Source: Thermoplasmata archaeon (lineage in GTDB: Archaea; Thermoplasmatota; E2; JACPAO01; JAHFTW01). From it: a stretch of DNA of 60,825 nucleotides. The stretch's first letter is position 1; every line of letters begins with the position of its first letter. Positions 8,662-16,118 of the stretch are shown here, in pieces. The DNA lies in contig JAHFTW010000005.1 in the NCBI GenBank assembly GCA_023269235.1, forward strand, positions 59,537-120,361. Direction: 5' to 3'. The notes under the pieces are model-generated. The model saw only the letters and a program-made list of their open reading frames with translations, was not told the DNA's origin and did no database searches. Made by a program: the position numbers and the translations under genes.

Positions 8662-9210
8662 TCACCGGGAGAGCCCGAGCGTCGCCTCGACGAGGTCCTC
8701 CCACACGGAGAGGTCGTGGCGGTCGATGACCTGCACGTCCACTTGCGCCTCCACGCCGGCGGCGGCGAGCTCGGCCGCGAGGCGGCGCGCAATGGCGTCG
8801 GCCTGGTCCGGCAGCGCGACGCGGCCGCGGATGTAGACCGCCCCGTCGTCCATGTGGACCCACGGGTTGTGCAGCGGCCCAAGGAACCGCTCGAAGACCT
8901 GCAAGCCGACGCTGGGCGCTGCCTCCAACGGGAAATGGAGCCGAAGCAGCAGGCGTTCCGCCACGCGGTCGTCGGAGATCACTTCGACGGCGTGCCCGGA
9001 CTGCTTGAACTCGTCGAGCATCGCCTGCGCCTGGGCCGGCGGGACCCCTTGAACGAGGACCGCGAGCGGAATCATGCGCTCCCCTCCCACCTCCACGATG
9101 GGGTCGGCGATGGCGTCGGCCGTCGCGCCGGGAATGCGCCGCGTCAACTCCGCGAGCCGCGAGCCTTGGCCGTCGAACTCGGCGACGACGTAGAGAGGCG
9201 TGCCGACCAC
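8662..9210 (-). CDS. Conserved hypothetical protein, two-domain soluble
   Basis: I do not recognise this 182-residue protein. It has no signal peptide or membrane segment. An N-terminal part of alternating strands and helices (LYVVAEFDGQ, AELTRRIPG) is followed by a second part with two more strand-helix units, including VHMDDGAVYIRG and VEAQVDVQVIDRHDL, so it may be a duplicated small alpha/beta fold. The GTG at 9210 was chosen because the frame upstream becomes basic and repetitive. It sits between the flavin reductase-like gene and purA on the same strand. Confidence 0.6.
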   Translation of the reverse strand: MVGTPLYVVAEFDGQGSRLAELTRRIPGATADAIADPIVEVGGERMIPLAVLVQGVPPAQAQAMLDEFKQSGHAVEVISDDRVAERLLLRLHFPLEAAPSVGLQVFERFLGPLHNPWVHMDDGAVYIRGRVALPDQADAIARRLAAELAAAGVEAQVDVQVIDRHDLSVWEDLVEATLGLSR

Positions 9211-9271
9211 GCCGCGAAAGGCCCGTCCCGGCTCTTGGTCTTGGCGGTGACCCAACGGGGGAGGCCGTTTC

Positions 9272-9754
9272 CTAGCCTGCGTAGTGCAGGCCGGCGGTCT
9301 TGTGGTCGAGCGCCGCCGCGTCCTTGTCCCACAGGTGGGCTTCGGTGACCTCGAGGACGACGGTGGCATGGTCGCCGAGCTCCAGCACCTGGTGGACCTT
9401 GAGCTCCAGGCTGGCGGGCAGCTGCGGCAGGAGCGGGCAGCCGTTGGCGCCGACGCGGACGTCGAGCGGGCCGGCCTTCCCGTCGGCGACGAGGACGTGC
9501 TTGAAGAACGGCTTGACGAGGTCTTTCTGCGTGGCCCCTAGAAGGCTCACGGCGAGCACGCCGGTCTCCTTTACGGCCTTGAACGCTTCGCCCTCTCGGT
9601 GCATGCCCAGCACGACGAGCGGGGGGTCGAAGCTCGACTGCGTGAACCAGCTCACCAGGCTGACGGCGGTGTGGCCGTCGGCGTGGCGCGAGCCGGCGAG
9701 GTAGAGCCCGTAGGGCACGAGGCGGAGGGCGTGCTTCTTGGCCGCGATGTCCAT
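9272..9754 (-). CDS. Flavin reductase-like FMN-binding protein
   Basis: A 160-residue protein of the flavin reductase-like split-barrel family that binds FMN and uses NAD(P)H. The family pattern is seen in the N-terminal YGLYLAGS, the TAVSLVSWFTQSSFDPPLVVLG core that shapes the flavin site, and the later AVSLLG segment. The length is normal for a single-domain member. The partner oxidoreductase is not evident. It is likely in the same minus-strand transcript as the DUF92 gene upstream. Confidence 0.8.
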   Translation of the reverse strand: MDIAAKKHALRLVPYGLYLAGSRHADGHTAVSLVSWFTQSSFDPPLVVLGMHREGEAFKAVKETGVLAVSLLGATQKDLVKPFFKHVLVADGKAGPLDVRVGANGCPLLPQLPASLELKVHQVLELGDHATVVLEVTEAHLWDKDAAALDHKTAGLHYAG

Positions 9755-9785
9755 GCGTGCGCGACGGGCATCGCCCTCTTGAGGC

Positions 9786-10523
9786 TCACGACGCGAGGCT
9801 GACTCCGATGAGCACGGCCACGGCGGGCAGCAGGCTGGCGAGGAAGTTGACATCCTGTTTTCCGAGCGGCCGCCCCCGGGCCACGTCGCCCTCGAGGGTC
9901 GCGCCGAGCAGGGAGTCCACCTGGCAGCCGAGAAAACCGGCCACGAGCGGGACCCACACGAGCCGCGCCGGTAGGCCGACCGCCGGAATGGCGGCGGCCG
10001 CGACGGCCGCGGCTCCCACGAGGGCGGCCGCCTGGCCAAGCAGGCTCACGCCGCCGTCGGAGCCGACGCGCACGGCGGCGAAGGGGGGCAGGATGGAGCG
10101 CGCGCGGCCGGCGAGGACGCCGATCTCGGAGGCCATCGTGTCCGCCGCCACCGCGGCCACGGCCGCGGCGTACGCGGCGGCGACGGCGACGGGCGGCACC
10201 CCGGGCACCTGCGTGGCGAGGACCACGATGCCGGCGGCGGCGCCGTTGCCCATGACGTTGCGGACGCCGCGCTCGCCGCCTGCCGCCTCGGCGACCCCTT
10301 GCCGCTCTTTCGCGGCGCGGCCGACGCGGGTGGCGACGACGCTCAGACCCGTGAAGAGGACCATGAGGGCGATCCAGCTCAGGCCGCCCAGCAGGGCGAT
10401 GAGGAGGCCGAGGAAGAACGAGGCCGCGGCGCCCAGGAGGTCGAGGGCGCGGATGGCGTAGGCGAGGACCGAGAGGCCGGCGAGGGCGAGCACGGTCACT
10501 GGCAGCCACGCGGGGTCGGGCAT
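9786..10523 (-). CDS. DUF92 family integral membrane protein
   Basis: A 245-residue polytopic membrane protein with about six hydrophobic segments. The DUF92 signature residues are present: GVRNVMGNG, ADTMASEIG and the GSDGGVSLLG loop. Plant members (VTE6) act as phytyl-phosphate kinases, so a prenyl-phosphate role is plausible here in isoprenoid metabolism, but this is inference from the family. It starts 3 nt after the stop of the preceding small exported protein, indicating an operon. Confidence 0.85.
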   Translation of the reverse strand: MPDPAWLPVTVLALAGLSVLAYAIRALDLLGAAASFFLGLLIALLGGLSWIALMVLFTGLSVVATRVGRAAKERQGVAEAAGGERGVRNVMGNGAAAGIVVLATQVPGVPPVAVAAAYAAAVAAVAADTMASEIGVLAGRARSILPPFAAVRVGSDGGVSLLGQAAALVGAAAVAAAAIPAVGLPARLVWVPLVAGFLGCQVDSLLGATLEGDVARGRPLGKQDVNFLASLLPAVAVLIGVSLAS

Positions 10524-10526
10524 GGC

Positions 10527-10901
10527 TCACCCGAACAGGATGGGCGTGTCCCACGACGTCACGGCGAGGATGACGAGCAGGCGCCCGGACCCGTCCGGGT
10601 GGGGGGCGCGCAGAAGGACCGGGCCGCGCACGATGACGTTGCCCGCGTCGGCGTGCAGGTCCGCCCCGGTCGCGAGAACGACTGTGGCGGCGTCGCCCGT
10701 GCCGATGATGTAGGTGGCGTTGCCAAGGACGAGGCGCACGGCGGCCCAGTCGGCCGTCGGCGGCGCGAGGAAGACCGTGGCATCCCCTTTGGCCGTGGCC
10801 GTCTCGCCGAGCGCAGTGGCCGCGCCGACGACGGGCGTCGCGAGCCCATCATGGATTGCGATGGCGAGGCCGCCCGCGCTCGCCAAGAGCGCGAAGGCCA
10901 A
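10527..10901 (-). CDS. Small exported or membrane-anchored hypothetical protein
   Basis: About 124 residues: one N-terminal hydrophobic segment preceded in the open frame by basic residues, then a beta-rich domain with VIVRGPVLLRAP. No family recognised. The start is uncertain: TTG at 10901 is the first conventional codon in this frame after the uL16 stop (10965-10967), and the charged residues upstream suggest the real start could be a rarer codon nearer 10940. It lies between the uL16 and DUF92 genes on the same strand. Confidence 0.5.
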   Translation of the reverse strand: MAFALLASAGGLAIAIHDGLATPVVGAATALGETATAKGDATVFLAPPTADWAAVRLVLGNATYIIGTGDAATVVLATGADLHADAGNVIVRGPVLLRAPHPDGSGRLLVILAVTSWDTPILFG

Positions 10902-10964
10902 GATGACGAGGGGACGGCTGCGGACCGTGAAGGCACCAACCCGTGCGGCGAGACGCCTGCGGGC

Positions 10965-11483
10965 TTAGAAGGTGACGAGCTCGAGGCCCTGCACGTCGAT
11001 GTCGCAGGGGCTCGCGACCTTGTTGTAGGCCTTGCGCATGGCGTCCTTCGCGGCGGCGAAGCCCTTCGGGGTGACCTTGATGGTCAGAAGGGTCTGGCCG
11101 GCCTCGACACGGGCGGCCGTGCCGATGGCCTTGCCGAACGCGAGACGCATGCCCATGGAGACACGGTCGGCGCCGGCGCCGCTGGCCTGCTTGTTCTGGC
11201 GCAGGACGTGGTGCGGGTACACGCGGACCTTGAGGTAGTAGTTCTCGCGGCCGACGGCGGCGTCGAGCGCGCGGACGGCGGTGATGCGCATGGCCTCGAG
11301 GGCGGTGTGGCGGACCTGGCCGCGCTCGGTCGGCAGGAGGTTGAGGACGACGGGGAAGTCGCCGGTGGCCTTGCCCGACTCGTACTGGAGGATGCGGTTG
11401 CCCGGGACGCCGCCCATGAACTCGCGGCGGGTGTAGGCGTGCTGCATGATCTTGCGGTACATGCGGGCAGGGTTCTTCGCCAT
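10965..11483 (-). CDS. rpl10e: Large-subunit ribosomal protein uL16 (archaeal L10e)
   Basis: A 172-residue archaeal-type uL16 that sits near the A site and the GTPase centre. Recognisable segments are ARMYRKI, YTRREFMGGVPG, the conserved RITAVRALD region and YPHHVLRQNK followed by the GAGADRVSMGMR loop. The ATG at 11483 is preceded by GAGGG at suitable spacing and a TATA-like element 45 nt upstream, so this gene has a short leader rather than being leaderless. Confidence 0.96.
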   Translation of the reverse strand: MAKNPARMYRKIMQHAYTRREFMGGVPGNRILQYESGKATGDFPVVLNLLPTERGQVRHTALEAMRITAVRALDAAVGRENYYLKVRVYPHHVLRQNKQASGAGADRVSMGMRLAFGKAIGTAARVEAGQTLLTIKVTPKGFAAAKDAMRKAYNKVASPCDIDVQGLELVTF

Positions 11484-11523
11484 AGGATTCCCTCTTGGGA
11501 GCAAACCGGCCGACACGGACCCC

Positions 11524-11531
11524 CTATTTAG
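11524..11531 (-). promoter_or_regulatory. TATA box of rpl10e
   Basis: CTAAATAG on the minus strand lies about 45 nt before the ATG, which leaves a leader of roughly 18-20 nt that contains the GAGGG ribosome-binding site. Confidence 0.5.
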
Positions 11532-11607
11532 GGGTTGGCGGGCCAGGGTTCGTGGCCAGCCGTTCGGCAACGTTCGGGGTTATCAACCGCCGCGAAGGTT
11601 CCGGCCC

Positions 11608-12111
11608 ATGGACTTCCAGTTCACAGGCCTTCTCGTCCTCCTGCACGTGCTCTTCGCATCGGCCTGGTTCGGCGGCGCCGCCTACCAGGCCCGGGTCATC
11701 GGCCCCGCCCTCATGGCCGCCGGCCCTTCGGGGATGGGATTCGTCCTCACGCTGGCGCGGCGCCGCGGCATCGGCTGGTTCTTCGCGCTGGCCGGCGCGA
11801 TGACGATTCTCTTCGGCGGCTGGCTGTACGGCAAGGAGCAGGTCTACAGTGCCGCCTTCGAGGGCCGCAACCTCTGGCTCACGTTGGGCGCCTTGCTCGC
11901 CTTGGGCGCGTACGGCCACGGACTCGCCGTCAACATGCCGACCGAGAAGAAATGGCTCGCTGTGTGCAACAGCGTGAAGGGCACCCCGACCCCGGAGCAG
12001 GGGAAGCTCATCGCCGAGTACGGCGCCAAGTTGGGCAAGGCGAGCATCATGGGCGCCGCCATGGTCGGCGTCGCTATGCTTCTCATGCTGATGAGCCGTG
12101 TCCTGGCCTGA
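11608..12111 (+). CDS. Four-helix membrane protein, CopD-like
   Basis: A 167-residue integral membrane protein with four hydrophobic segments: near residues 5-25 (FTGLLVLLHVLFASAWFGG), 55-75, 92-112 and 140-160. The HVxFAxxWFGG pattern in the first helix resembles CopD or DUF2269-type integral membrane proteins, in which the His can ligate haem or copper. Assignment to a precise family is tentative. The start is the ATG at 11608; the frame is open further upstream but loses membrane-protein character. Confidence 0.7.
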   Translation: MDFQFTGLLVLLHVLFASAWFGGAAYQARVIGPALMAAGPSGMGFVLTLARRRGIGWFFALAGAMTILFGGWLYGKEQVYSAAFEGRNLWLTLGALLALGAYGHGLAVNMPTEKKWLAVCNSVKGTPTPEQGKLIAEYGAKLGKASIMGAAMVGVAMLLMLMSRVLA

Positions 12112-12143
12112 AGCGGCGAACGCGGAAACGAAAGGGAAAAGGG

Positions 12144-12171
12144 GCCTCGGAGCCCCGAAGGGCCCCGAGGC
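12144..12171 (-). terminator. Hairpin plus T-rich tract
   Basis: GCCTCGG pairs with CCGAGGC with an inner GCCC/GGGC helix and a short loop. Reading the minus strand, the stem is followed by a CCCCTTTTCCCTTTC tract. It would end transcription from the tRNA cluster and micro-ORF and lies 32 nt after the plus-strand gene stop. Confidence 0.55.
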
Positions 12172-12193
12172 GCGGGACGGCGGACCGTCCGGT

Positions 12194-12283
12194 CTAAGCG
12201 CAGATGTGGCCGGCGAGGCGCCCGTCCAAGTGGACGGGGAGCTCGCGGTCGCACATCGCGCAGGGGGCGATGTCTTGCTCCAT
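12194..12283 (-). CDS. Possible zinc-finger micro-protein (29 residues)
   Basis: The frame ATG to TAG encodes 29 residues beginning MEQDIAPCAMCDRELP. It has a CxxC pair followed by H-x2-C near the C-terminus (LAGHICA), a spacing suitable for one zinc ion, as in archaeal zinc-finger micro-proteins. It is directly preceded by a strong hairpin and followed by a terminator-like hairpin. No ribosome-binding site is obvious. Chance occurrence of such a short frame cannot be excluded. Confidence 0.4.
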   Translation of the reverse strand: MEQDIAPCAMCDRELPVHLDGRLAGHICA

Positions 12284-12285
12284 AC

Positions 12286-12318
12286 GGCCGGCGGCAGGGA
12301 TCGAACCTGCGGCTGGCC
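12286..12318 (-). other. Isolated tRNA T-arm/acceptor-like hairpin
   Basis: The minus strand reads GCAGG, TTCGATC, CCTGC, a perfect tRNA T-arm, followed by CGCCGGC as a would-be acceptor strand. No matching 5' acceptor (GCCGGCG) or D-arm is found within about 150 nt upstream, and the region 12319-12433 shows no recognisable gene. The flanks GGCCAGC and GCCGGCC extend the stem to about 12 bp. It may be a tRNA remnant, part of an unusual intron-bearing tRNA, or just a hairpin. Confidence 0.45.
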
Positions 12319-12433
12319 AACCAGATGTCGCACGCCCCGGGGATGGGGCTTGCCTCTTGCGGCTCGCGAGACCCTGGAGGTGGGGCGGAGTCCGAAGGCC
12401 GGGACGCGGGAAGCATCCGGGCGGCTGGCTGAG

Positions 12434-12506
12434 CGCCCCGGCTGGGATTTGAACCCAGGTCGGAACCGTGACAGGGTCCCATGATAGGCCGCTACACTAC
12501 CGGGGC
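12434..12506 (-). tRNA. tRNA-Asp (GTC)
   Basis: A complete cloverleaf with acceptor GCCCCGG/CCGGGGC, anticodon loop CTGTCAC giving GTC, and T-arm TGGGT-TCAAATC. No CCA is encoded. A TATA-like GCTAAATGG about 55 nt upstream (12558-12566) could drive it. Confidence 0.93.
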
Positions 12507-12585
12507 ATGCGCCGTCGGGGAGCGGACCCCCGACGTTTTGCGCCGACTTGGGACCCCCATTTAGCGTTGTCCGAAGACTTCGCAG

Positions 12586-12658
12586 TGGGTCCAACCGGAT
12601 TTGAACCGGTGGTTTGTTCCGTGTGAAGGAACCGTCATAACCGCTAGACCATGGACCC
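12586..12658 (-). tRNA. tRNA-Val (CAC)
   Basis: Acceptor GGGTCCA pairs with TGGACCC, the anticodon stem is GTTCC/GGAAC with loop TTCACAC giving CAC, and the T-arm is ACCGG-TTCAAAT-CCGGT. No intron and no encoded CCA. The tRNA-Asp gene lies 79 nt downstream on the same strand. Confidence 0.93.
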
Positions 12659-12737
12659 TTGTCGGGGGCCAAGTCGCCGCAAGTCGCGCGACAAAGGGCG
12701 CCATTAAGACCCTTGCCACCCGCCGTCGTGAGGGTGC

Positions 12738-13745
12738 TCAGACCTGCGTCTGGTACGTCTGGTTCATCGCGGTCTCGGCCAGGTCAATGGCGTAGCCGCG
12801 CGTGCGGTCGATGGAGTCCGCGATGAGGGTGAGCGGGCCGACGGTCTCGGGTGGGAGGCCGCGCACGAGGTTGGGGAAGTTGGCGCGCCAGGCGCTCGCG
12901 GCCTCGCCGGCGTCGGCGGCGCGGCTGGCCTGCACGAAGTCGGGGCGCTTCAGGCTGGAGAAGGCGTCGTCCCAGAGGCCGCGCACGACGTGGGCCTGCG
13001 TGGTGAGGGATTCGAGGACCTCCTTGCCGACCTTGTGGCCGTCGAGGGCGACGACGTTGGCGCACATCTTGGTCGCGTGGTCGCCCATGCGCTCGAGGGA
13101 GCGGGCGGCGAGGAAGAGGTTGAGCGCCTCGGCGGGGCGGACGTTGAGCTTCGCGGTGAGGCGGGGCTGCTCGAGGAGGGCGTGCATCTGCTTGCTGACC
13201 ATCCAGAGCAGGCGGTCGAGCTCGTCGTCGCGCTTGGCGATGTCCTTGGCGGAGGCGACGTCGCGGGACTCGAGTGCCTTGAGGGCGTCGTCGAACATGA
13301 GGCGGGCGATGCGCTGCATGCGGGTGAGGGTCTTGCGCAGGTCCATGTCCGCGACGCCGACGAGGTCCATCAGGGTCAGGCTCTGGGCGCCTTCGTCCTG
13401 GATCTCGACGCCCACCAGGCTGCGGCTGACGGTGCGGATGATCTCGCGCACCTTGGGGTCCATCTTGCCCGGGCTGCGGACGTGGATCTCGTCGGCGCCG
13501 GCGAGGTAGGCGCCCACGAGGCGGCGCACGACCTCCTCGGTCGGTGGGTTGTCGGGCAGCTCGACGGTGAGGGTGCGCGACTCGGCCTTGGCCTCGCTGT
13601 GGGGGATGAGAAGGAGGGAGCCGTCGGGCTCTTCGTGGATGGCCACGGTGTCGCTGCGGCCGAGCTTGTTGCGGTCGATCCACTTCTTGGGCAGGCTGAC
13701 GACGTGCGTCGAGCCGCCGGTGACTTGCAGCTTTCGGAGTTCCAT
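12738..13745 (-). CDS. AbrB/SpoVT-PhoU fusion, phosphate uptake regulator
   Basis: A 335-residue protein with an N-terminal AbrB/SpoVT-type DNA-binding domain (residues 1-50, RKLQVTGGSTHVVSLPKKW) fused to two PhoU three-helix modules (about 105-215 and 225-330) with the typical RRDDELDRLLW-like and SLERMGDHATKM metal-binding motifs. In archaea this fusion is proposed to join phosphate transport status to transcription. It stands at the edge of the phosphate region and has a TATA element with the same flanking word as pstS and pstB. The ATG at 13745 begins right at the DNA-binding domain. Confidence 0.92.
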   Translation of the reverse strand: MELRKLQVTGGSTHVVSLPKKWIDRNKLGRSDTVAIHEEPDGSLLLIPHSEAKAESRTLTVELPDNPPTEEVVRRLVGAYLAGADEIHVRSPGKMDPKVREIIRTVSRSLVGVEIQDEGAQSLTLMDLVGVADMDLRKTLTRMQRIARLMFDDALKALESRDVASAKDIAKRDDELDRLLWMVSKQMHALLEQPRLTAKLNVRPAEALNLFLAARSLERMGDHATKMCANVVALDGHKVGKEVLESLTTQAHVVRGLWDDAFSSLKRPDFVQASRAADAGEAASAWRANFPNLVRGLPPETVGPLTLIADSIDRTRGYAIDLAETAMNQTYQTQV

Positions 13746-13785
13746 GGTCTCTACTGCCCTCTACGGTGGATAGGCCATCTCTCCA

Positions 13786-13799
13786 GGTTCTATATAGAA
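13786..13799 (-). promoter_or_regulatory. TATA box within palindrome, candidate Pho operator
   Basis: TTCTATATAGAACC in the gene direction; TTCTATATAGAA is a perfect palindrome. It lies about 50 nt before the ATG of the AbrB-PhoU gene and resembles the elements before pstS, pstB and the DUF47-pit genes. Confidence 0.55.
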
Positions 13800-13814
13800 T
13801 AATGTTGGCTCGAT

Positions 13815-14144
13815 TCAGCCATATCCGGAGAAGCCGGGTTCCACGGAGATTCCGAGGGCCGCCGTGTAGCCGACCTGGTCGAGGCGGCTCGCTAGGCCGT
13901 CCACTTGGTCCAGCAGCTTCGCCACCTCCGGGTCGCTGAGCCGGTAGCGCTGGGTGCGTCCTTCCTTGCGCGCGGCGACGAGGCCGGCCTTGCGCAGACC
14001 CGCAAGGTGGTGGCTCAGGTTGCTCTGCTCGTCTGCGAGGGCGACCACCAGGTCGCCCACGGTCTGCTCGCCTTGCCGGAGGCGCGCCAGGATGGCGTGC
14101 CGCGTGGCCTCGGAGATGAGACGCAACAGAGAGCCAGAGTCCAC
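13815..14144 (-). CDS. ArsR-family winged-helix repressor
   Basis: A 109-residue regulator with the ArsR winged helix: helix-turn-helix VGDLVVALADEQSNLSHHLAGLRKAGLV and the wing KEGRTQRYRLSD. Classic CxC metal ligands are absent, so the effector may bind through His/Asp residues or be non-metal. It lies downstream of a ZIP metal transporter on the same strand. The GTG at 14144 overlaps an inverted repeat typical of this family, suggesting autorepression. Confidence 0.9.
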   Translation of the reverse strand: MDSGSLLRLISEATRHAILARLRQGEQTVGDLVVALADEQSNLSHHLAGLRKAGLVAARKEGRTQRYRLSDPEVAKLLDQVDGLASRLDQVGYTAALGISVEPGFSGYG

Positions 14145-14160
14145 ATGAACTGAAATTCAT
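14145..14160 (-). promoter_or_regulatory. ArsR-type operator candidate
   Basis: The perfect inverted repeat ATGAA-N6-TTCAT abuts the ArsR start codon. It resembles the TGAA-N6-TTCA core of SmtB/ArsR operators and would block the promoter directly upstream. Confidence 0.5.
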
Positions 14161-14201
14161 GGGTCCAATTTGAGGCCGCCGGTCCGACCCGCGCGGACGG
14201 A

Positions 14202-14984
14202 CTACTCGAGGGCCAGGAACGCCCACATCATGGCAAGGCCGGCGAGCACGCCGAGGAAGATGAAGGCGGTCTGGCGCCGCTCGCCGCCGTGGTGGTGCAG
14301 TTCCGGCACCAAGTCGGCCGCCGCGATGTAGACGAAGCCGCCCGCGGTCAGGGGGAGCGCGATGTGGTCGAGCGCCTCGGGCGAGAAGGGCAAGAGAAGG
14401 AAGACGATGGCGCCCAGGAGGGCGACGCAGGCGGAGAGGAAGTTGTAGAGCAGCGCGCGGCGGGGCGGGAAGCCGGCCTTGACGAGGACCGCGAAGTCGC
14501 CAAGCTCGTGCGGGATCTCGTGCAGCCCGACCGCGATGGCCGTGGCGATGCCGAGCCCTTCGCCGGCCTGGAAGGACGCCGCGATGACGACGCCATCGAG
14601 GAGGTTGTGGACGCCGGAGCCGACCAGGTTCATCCAGCCGAAGGGGGCGACGCGGGCCGGGCGGGCCTCCGCGTGGTCGTGGGGGCTATGGGCATGCGTG
14701 CCGTGCGTATGCTCCCAGCGCAGGAACGCCTCCATGATGAAGAACGGCAGGAACCCGGCGAGAACCGCCATGCCCAAGGCGGGCGTGAAGCCGCCCCACG
14801 ACACGGCCGCCTCTGGGAGGAGGTGGAGGAACGCGTCGCCGAGGAGAGCGCCGACGGCGACGGCGACGAGAGTGGTGAGGACACTATGCCGGGCAAGGGC
14901 GCGAATCTGAAGCGTGATGCCTCCGAGGAGGCCGAGCAGGCTGACGGCGCCGACGGCGAGGAGGGTGGAGAGCCAGACGCCCAT
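14202..14984 (-). CDS. ZIP-family divalent metal transporter
   Basis: A 260-residue membrane protein with eight predicted helices and a His-rich cytoplasmic loop after helix 3 (HTHGTHAHSPHDH). The transport-site motifs GSGVHNLLDG in TM4 and HEIPHELGDFA in TM5 are the ZIP binuclear metal centre. It probably imports Zn, Fe, Mn or Ni. The ATG at 14984 was preferred to a TTG five codons earlier. It is divergent from nikR, and an inverted repeat lies between them. Confidence 0.92.
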   Translation of the reverse strand: MGVWLSTLLAVGAVSLLGLLGGITLQIRALARHSVLTTLVAVAVGALLGDAFLHLLPEAAVSWGGFTPALGMAVLAGFLPFFIMEAFLRWEHTHGTHAHSPHDHAEARPARVAPFGWMNLVGSGVHNLLDGVVIAASFQAGEGLGIATAIAVGLHEIPHELGDFAVLVKAGFPPRRALLYNFLSACVALLGAIVFLLLPFSPEALDHIALPLTAGGFVYIAAADLVPELHHHGGERRQTAFIFLGVLAGLAMMWAFLALE

Positions 14985-15011
14985 GGGTGGCCCTGCCAAC
15001 GCCCCTGTCTA

Positions 15012-15033
15012 ATAACTATGAGCCAAGAGTTAT
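15012..15033. promoter_or_regulatory. Inverted repeat between zip and nikR
   Basis: ATAACT-N10-AGTTAT lies between the divergent ZIP and NikR genes and overlaps the A/T-rich promoter stretch of both. It is a reasonable NikR operator candidate, though it does not match the bacterial GTATGA-N16-TCATAC site. Confidence 0.5.
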
Positions 15034-15057
15034 GAAAATGGCCCGCCTCGTCTTCGC

Positions 15058-15438
15058 ATGGCCATCCTGAGCGTCTCCCTACCCGACGCGCTCCTCACCG
15101 ACGCCGATGCCGCCATCGCCGCCGGGGCGTACAAGGGCCGCAGCGAGTTCGTGCGCGCCGCGGTCCGCGACCACCTTCAGGCCCGCACCGCCCCGACCGG
15201 GCGCCACGTGCACGGCTCCATCACCATCCTGTACCCGCACGACAAGGAGGCGCGCGTCAGCGACATCCGCCACGCCTTCCACGACGTGGTGCTCTCCCTC
15301 ATGCACACCCACTGCGAGGCCGAGACCTGCATGGACGTCCTCATCGTCGGCGGCGCCCCCGGCCGCGTCCAGGCCCTCGCAGACACCTTCGCCCGCATGC
15401 GCGACATCCGCCGCAGCCGCCTCGTCGTCATGGCCTGA
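15058..15438 (+). CDS. nikR: NikR-like ribbon-helix-helix metal regulator
   Basis: A 126-residue regulator: N-terminal ribbon-helix-helix (ILSVSLPDALL, KGRSEFVRAAVRDHL) and C-terminal ACT-like metal-binding domain. The nickel ligands of the family are seen as HDVVLSLMHTHCEAETCMDVL, containing the two His and the Cys. The divergent ZIP gene is a likely target. A cobalamin adenosyltransferase follows 4 nt after its stop, so metal sensing and cobalamin use may be linked. Confidence 0.9.
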   Translation: MAILSVSLPDALLTDADAAIAAGAYKGRSEFVRAAVRDHLQARTAPTGRHVHGSITILYPHDKEARVSDIRHAFHDVVLSLMHTHCEAETCMDVLIVGGAPGRVQALADTFARMRDIRRSRLVVMA

Positions 15439-15442
15439 GGGC

Positions 15443-16087
15443 ATGGCTCAAGAACCGCCCCGCGCCTGGGCCCGCGTGGCCGAGCCCGCGAAACGGTTTC
15501 ATGACCCCCACGTCGCGCTGTCCCGCATCTACACCAAGACCGGCGACGGCGGCGACACCGGCCTCGCGGGCGGCCAACGCGTCCCCAAGGACAGCCTCCG
15601 GATCGAGGCGTATGGCACGGTGGACGAGCTCAACGCGTGGATTGGCCTCGCCCGCGCTGCCGCCCTCGACTCGCCATCGTCCGTCGCGCCGCTGGCCGCG
15701 GCGCTCCTGCGCGTCCAGCACCAACTCTTCAACCTGGGCTCGACGCTGTCCACCCTGCCTGCCGACCTGAAGCCGGGCCAGCCGCGCACCACCGACGCCG
15801 AGGTCGCCTGGCTCGAGGCCGAGATGGACCGTGCCACCGCCCTGCTCCCCCCATTGCGCTCGTTCGTCCTCCCGGGCGGGGCGCGGCTCAACGCCTTGCT
15901 CCACCTCGCCCGCACCGTTGGCCGCCGCGCCGAGCGCCTCGCGGTCGCGCTGCGCCGCGCCGGGGGCTGCGGCGACGTCGAGGTGCGCTACCTCAACCGC
16001 CTCAGCGACGCCCTTTTCGTGTGGTCGCGCGAGGCGTCGCGCCTCCTGGACCAGCCGGAGACTCTCTGGTCCCCCAACCAGGCGTAG
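15443..16087 (+). CDS. ATP:cob(I)alamin adenosyltransferase, PduO/MMAB type
   Basis: A 214-residue enzyme that transfers the adenosyl group of ATP to cob(I)alamin. It has the PduO hallmarks RIYTKTGDGGDTGLAGG, YGTVDELNAWIGLAR, the FVLPGG motif and RTVGRRAERL followed by YLNRLSDALFVWSR. The start ATG at 15443 lies 4 nt after nikR; the first ~25 residues precede the conserved domain. Expression with nikR is likely. Confidence 0.93.
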   Translation: MAQEPPRAWARVAEPAKRFHDPHVALSRIYTKTGDGGDTGLAGGQRVPKDSLRIEAYGTVDELNAWIGLARAAALDSPSSVAPLAAALLRVQHQLFNLGSTLSTLPADLKPGQPRTTDAEVAWLEAEMDRATALLPPLRSFVLPGGARLNALLHLARTVGRRAERLAVALRRAGGCGDVEVRYLNRLSDALFVWSREASRLLDQPETLWSPNQA

Positions 16088-16118
16088 GGTTTTCCATCAC
16101 CGTGACCCATGCCCCGGC

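Noticed and set aside
12319-12433. Possible tRNA intron or structured RNA
   Set aside because: No bulge-helix-bulge motif, 5' tRNA half, C/D or H/ACA boxes could be assigned with confidence.
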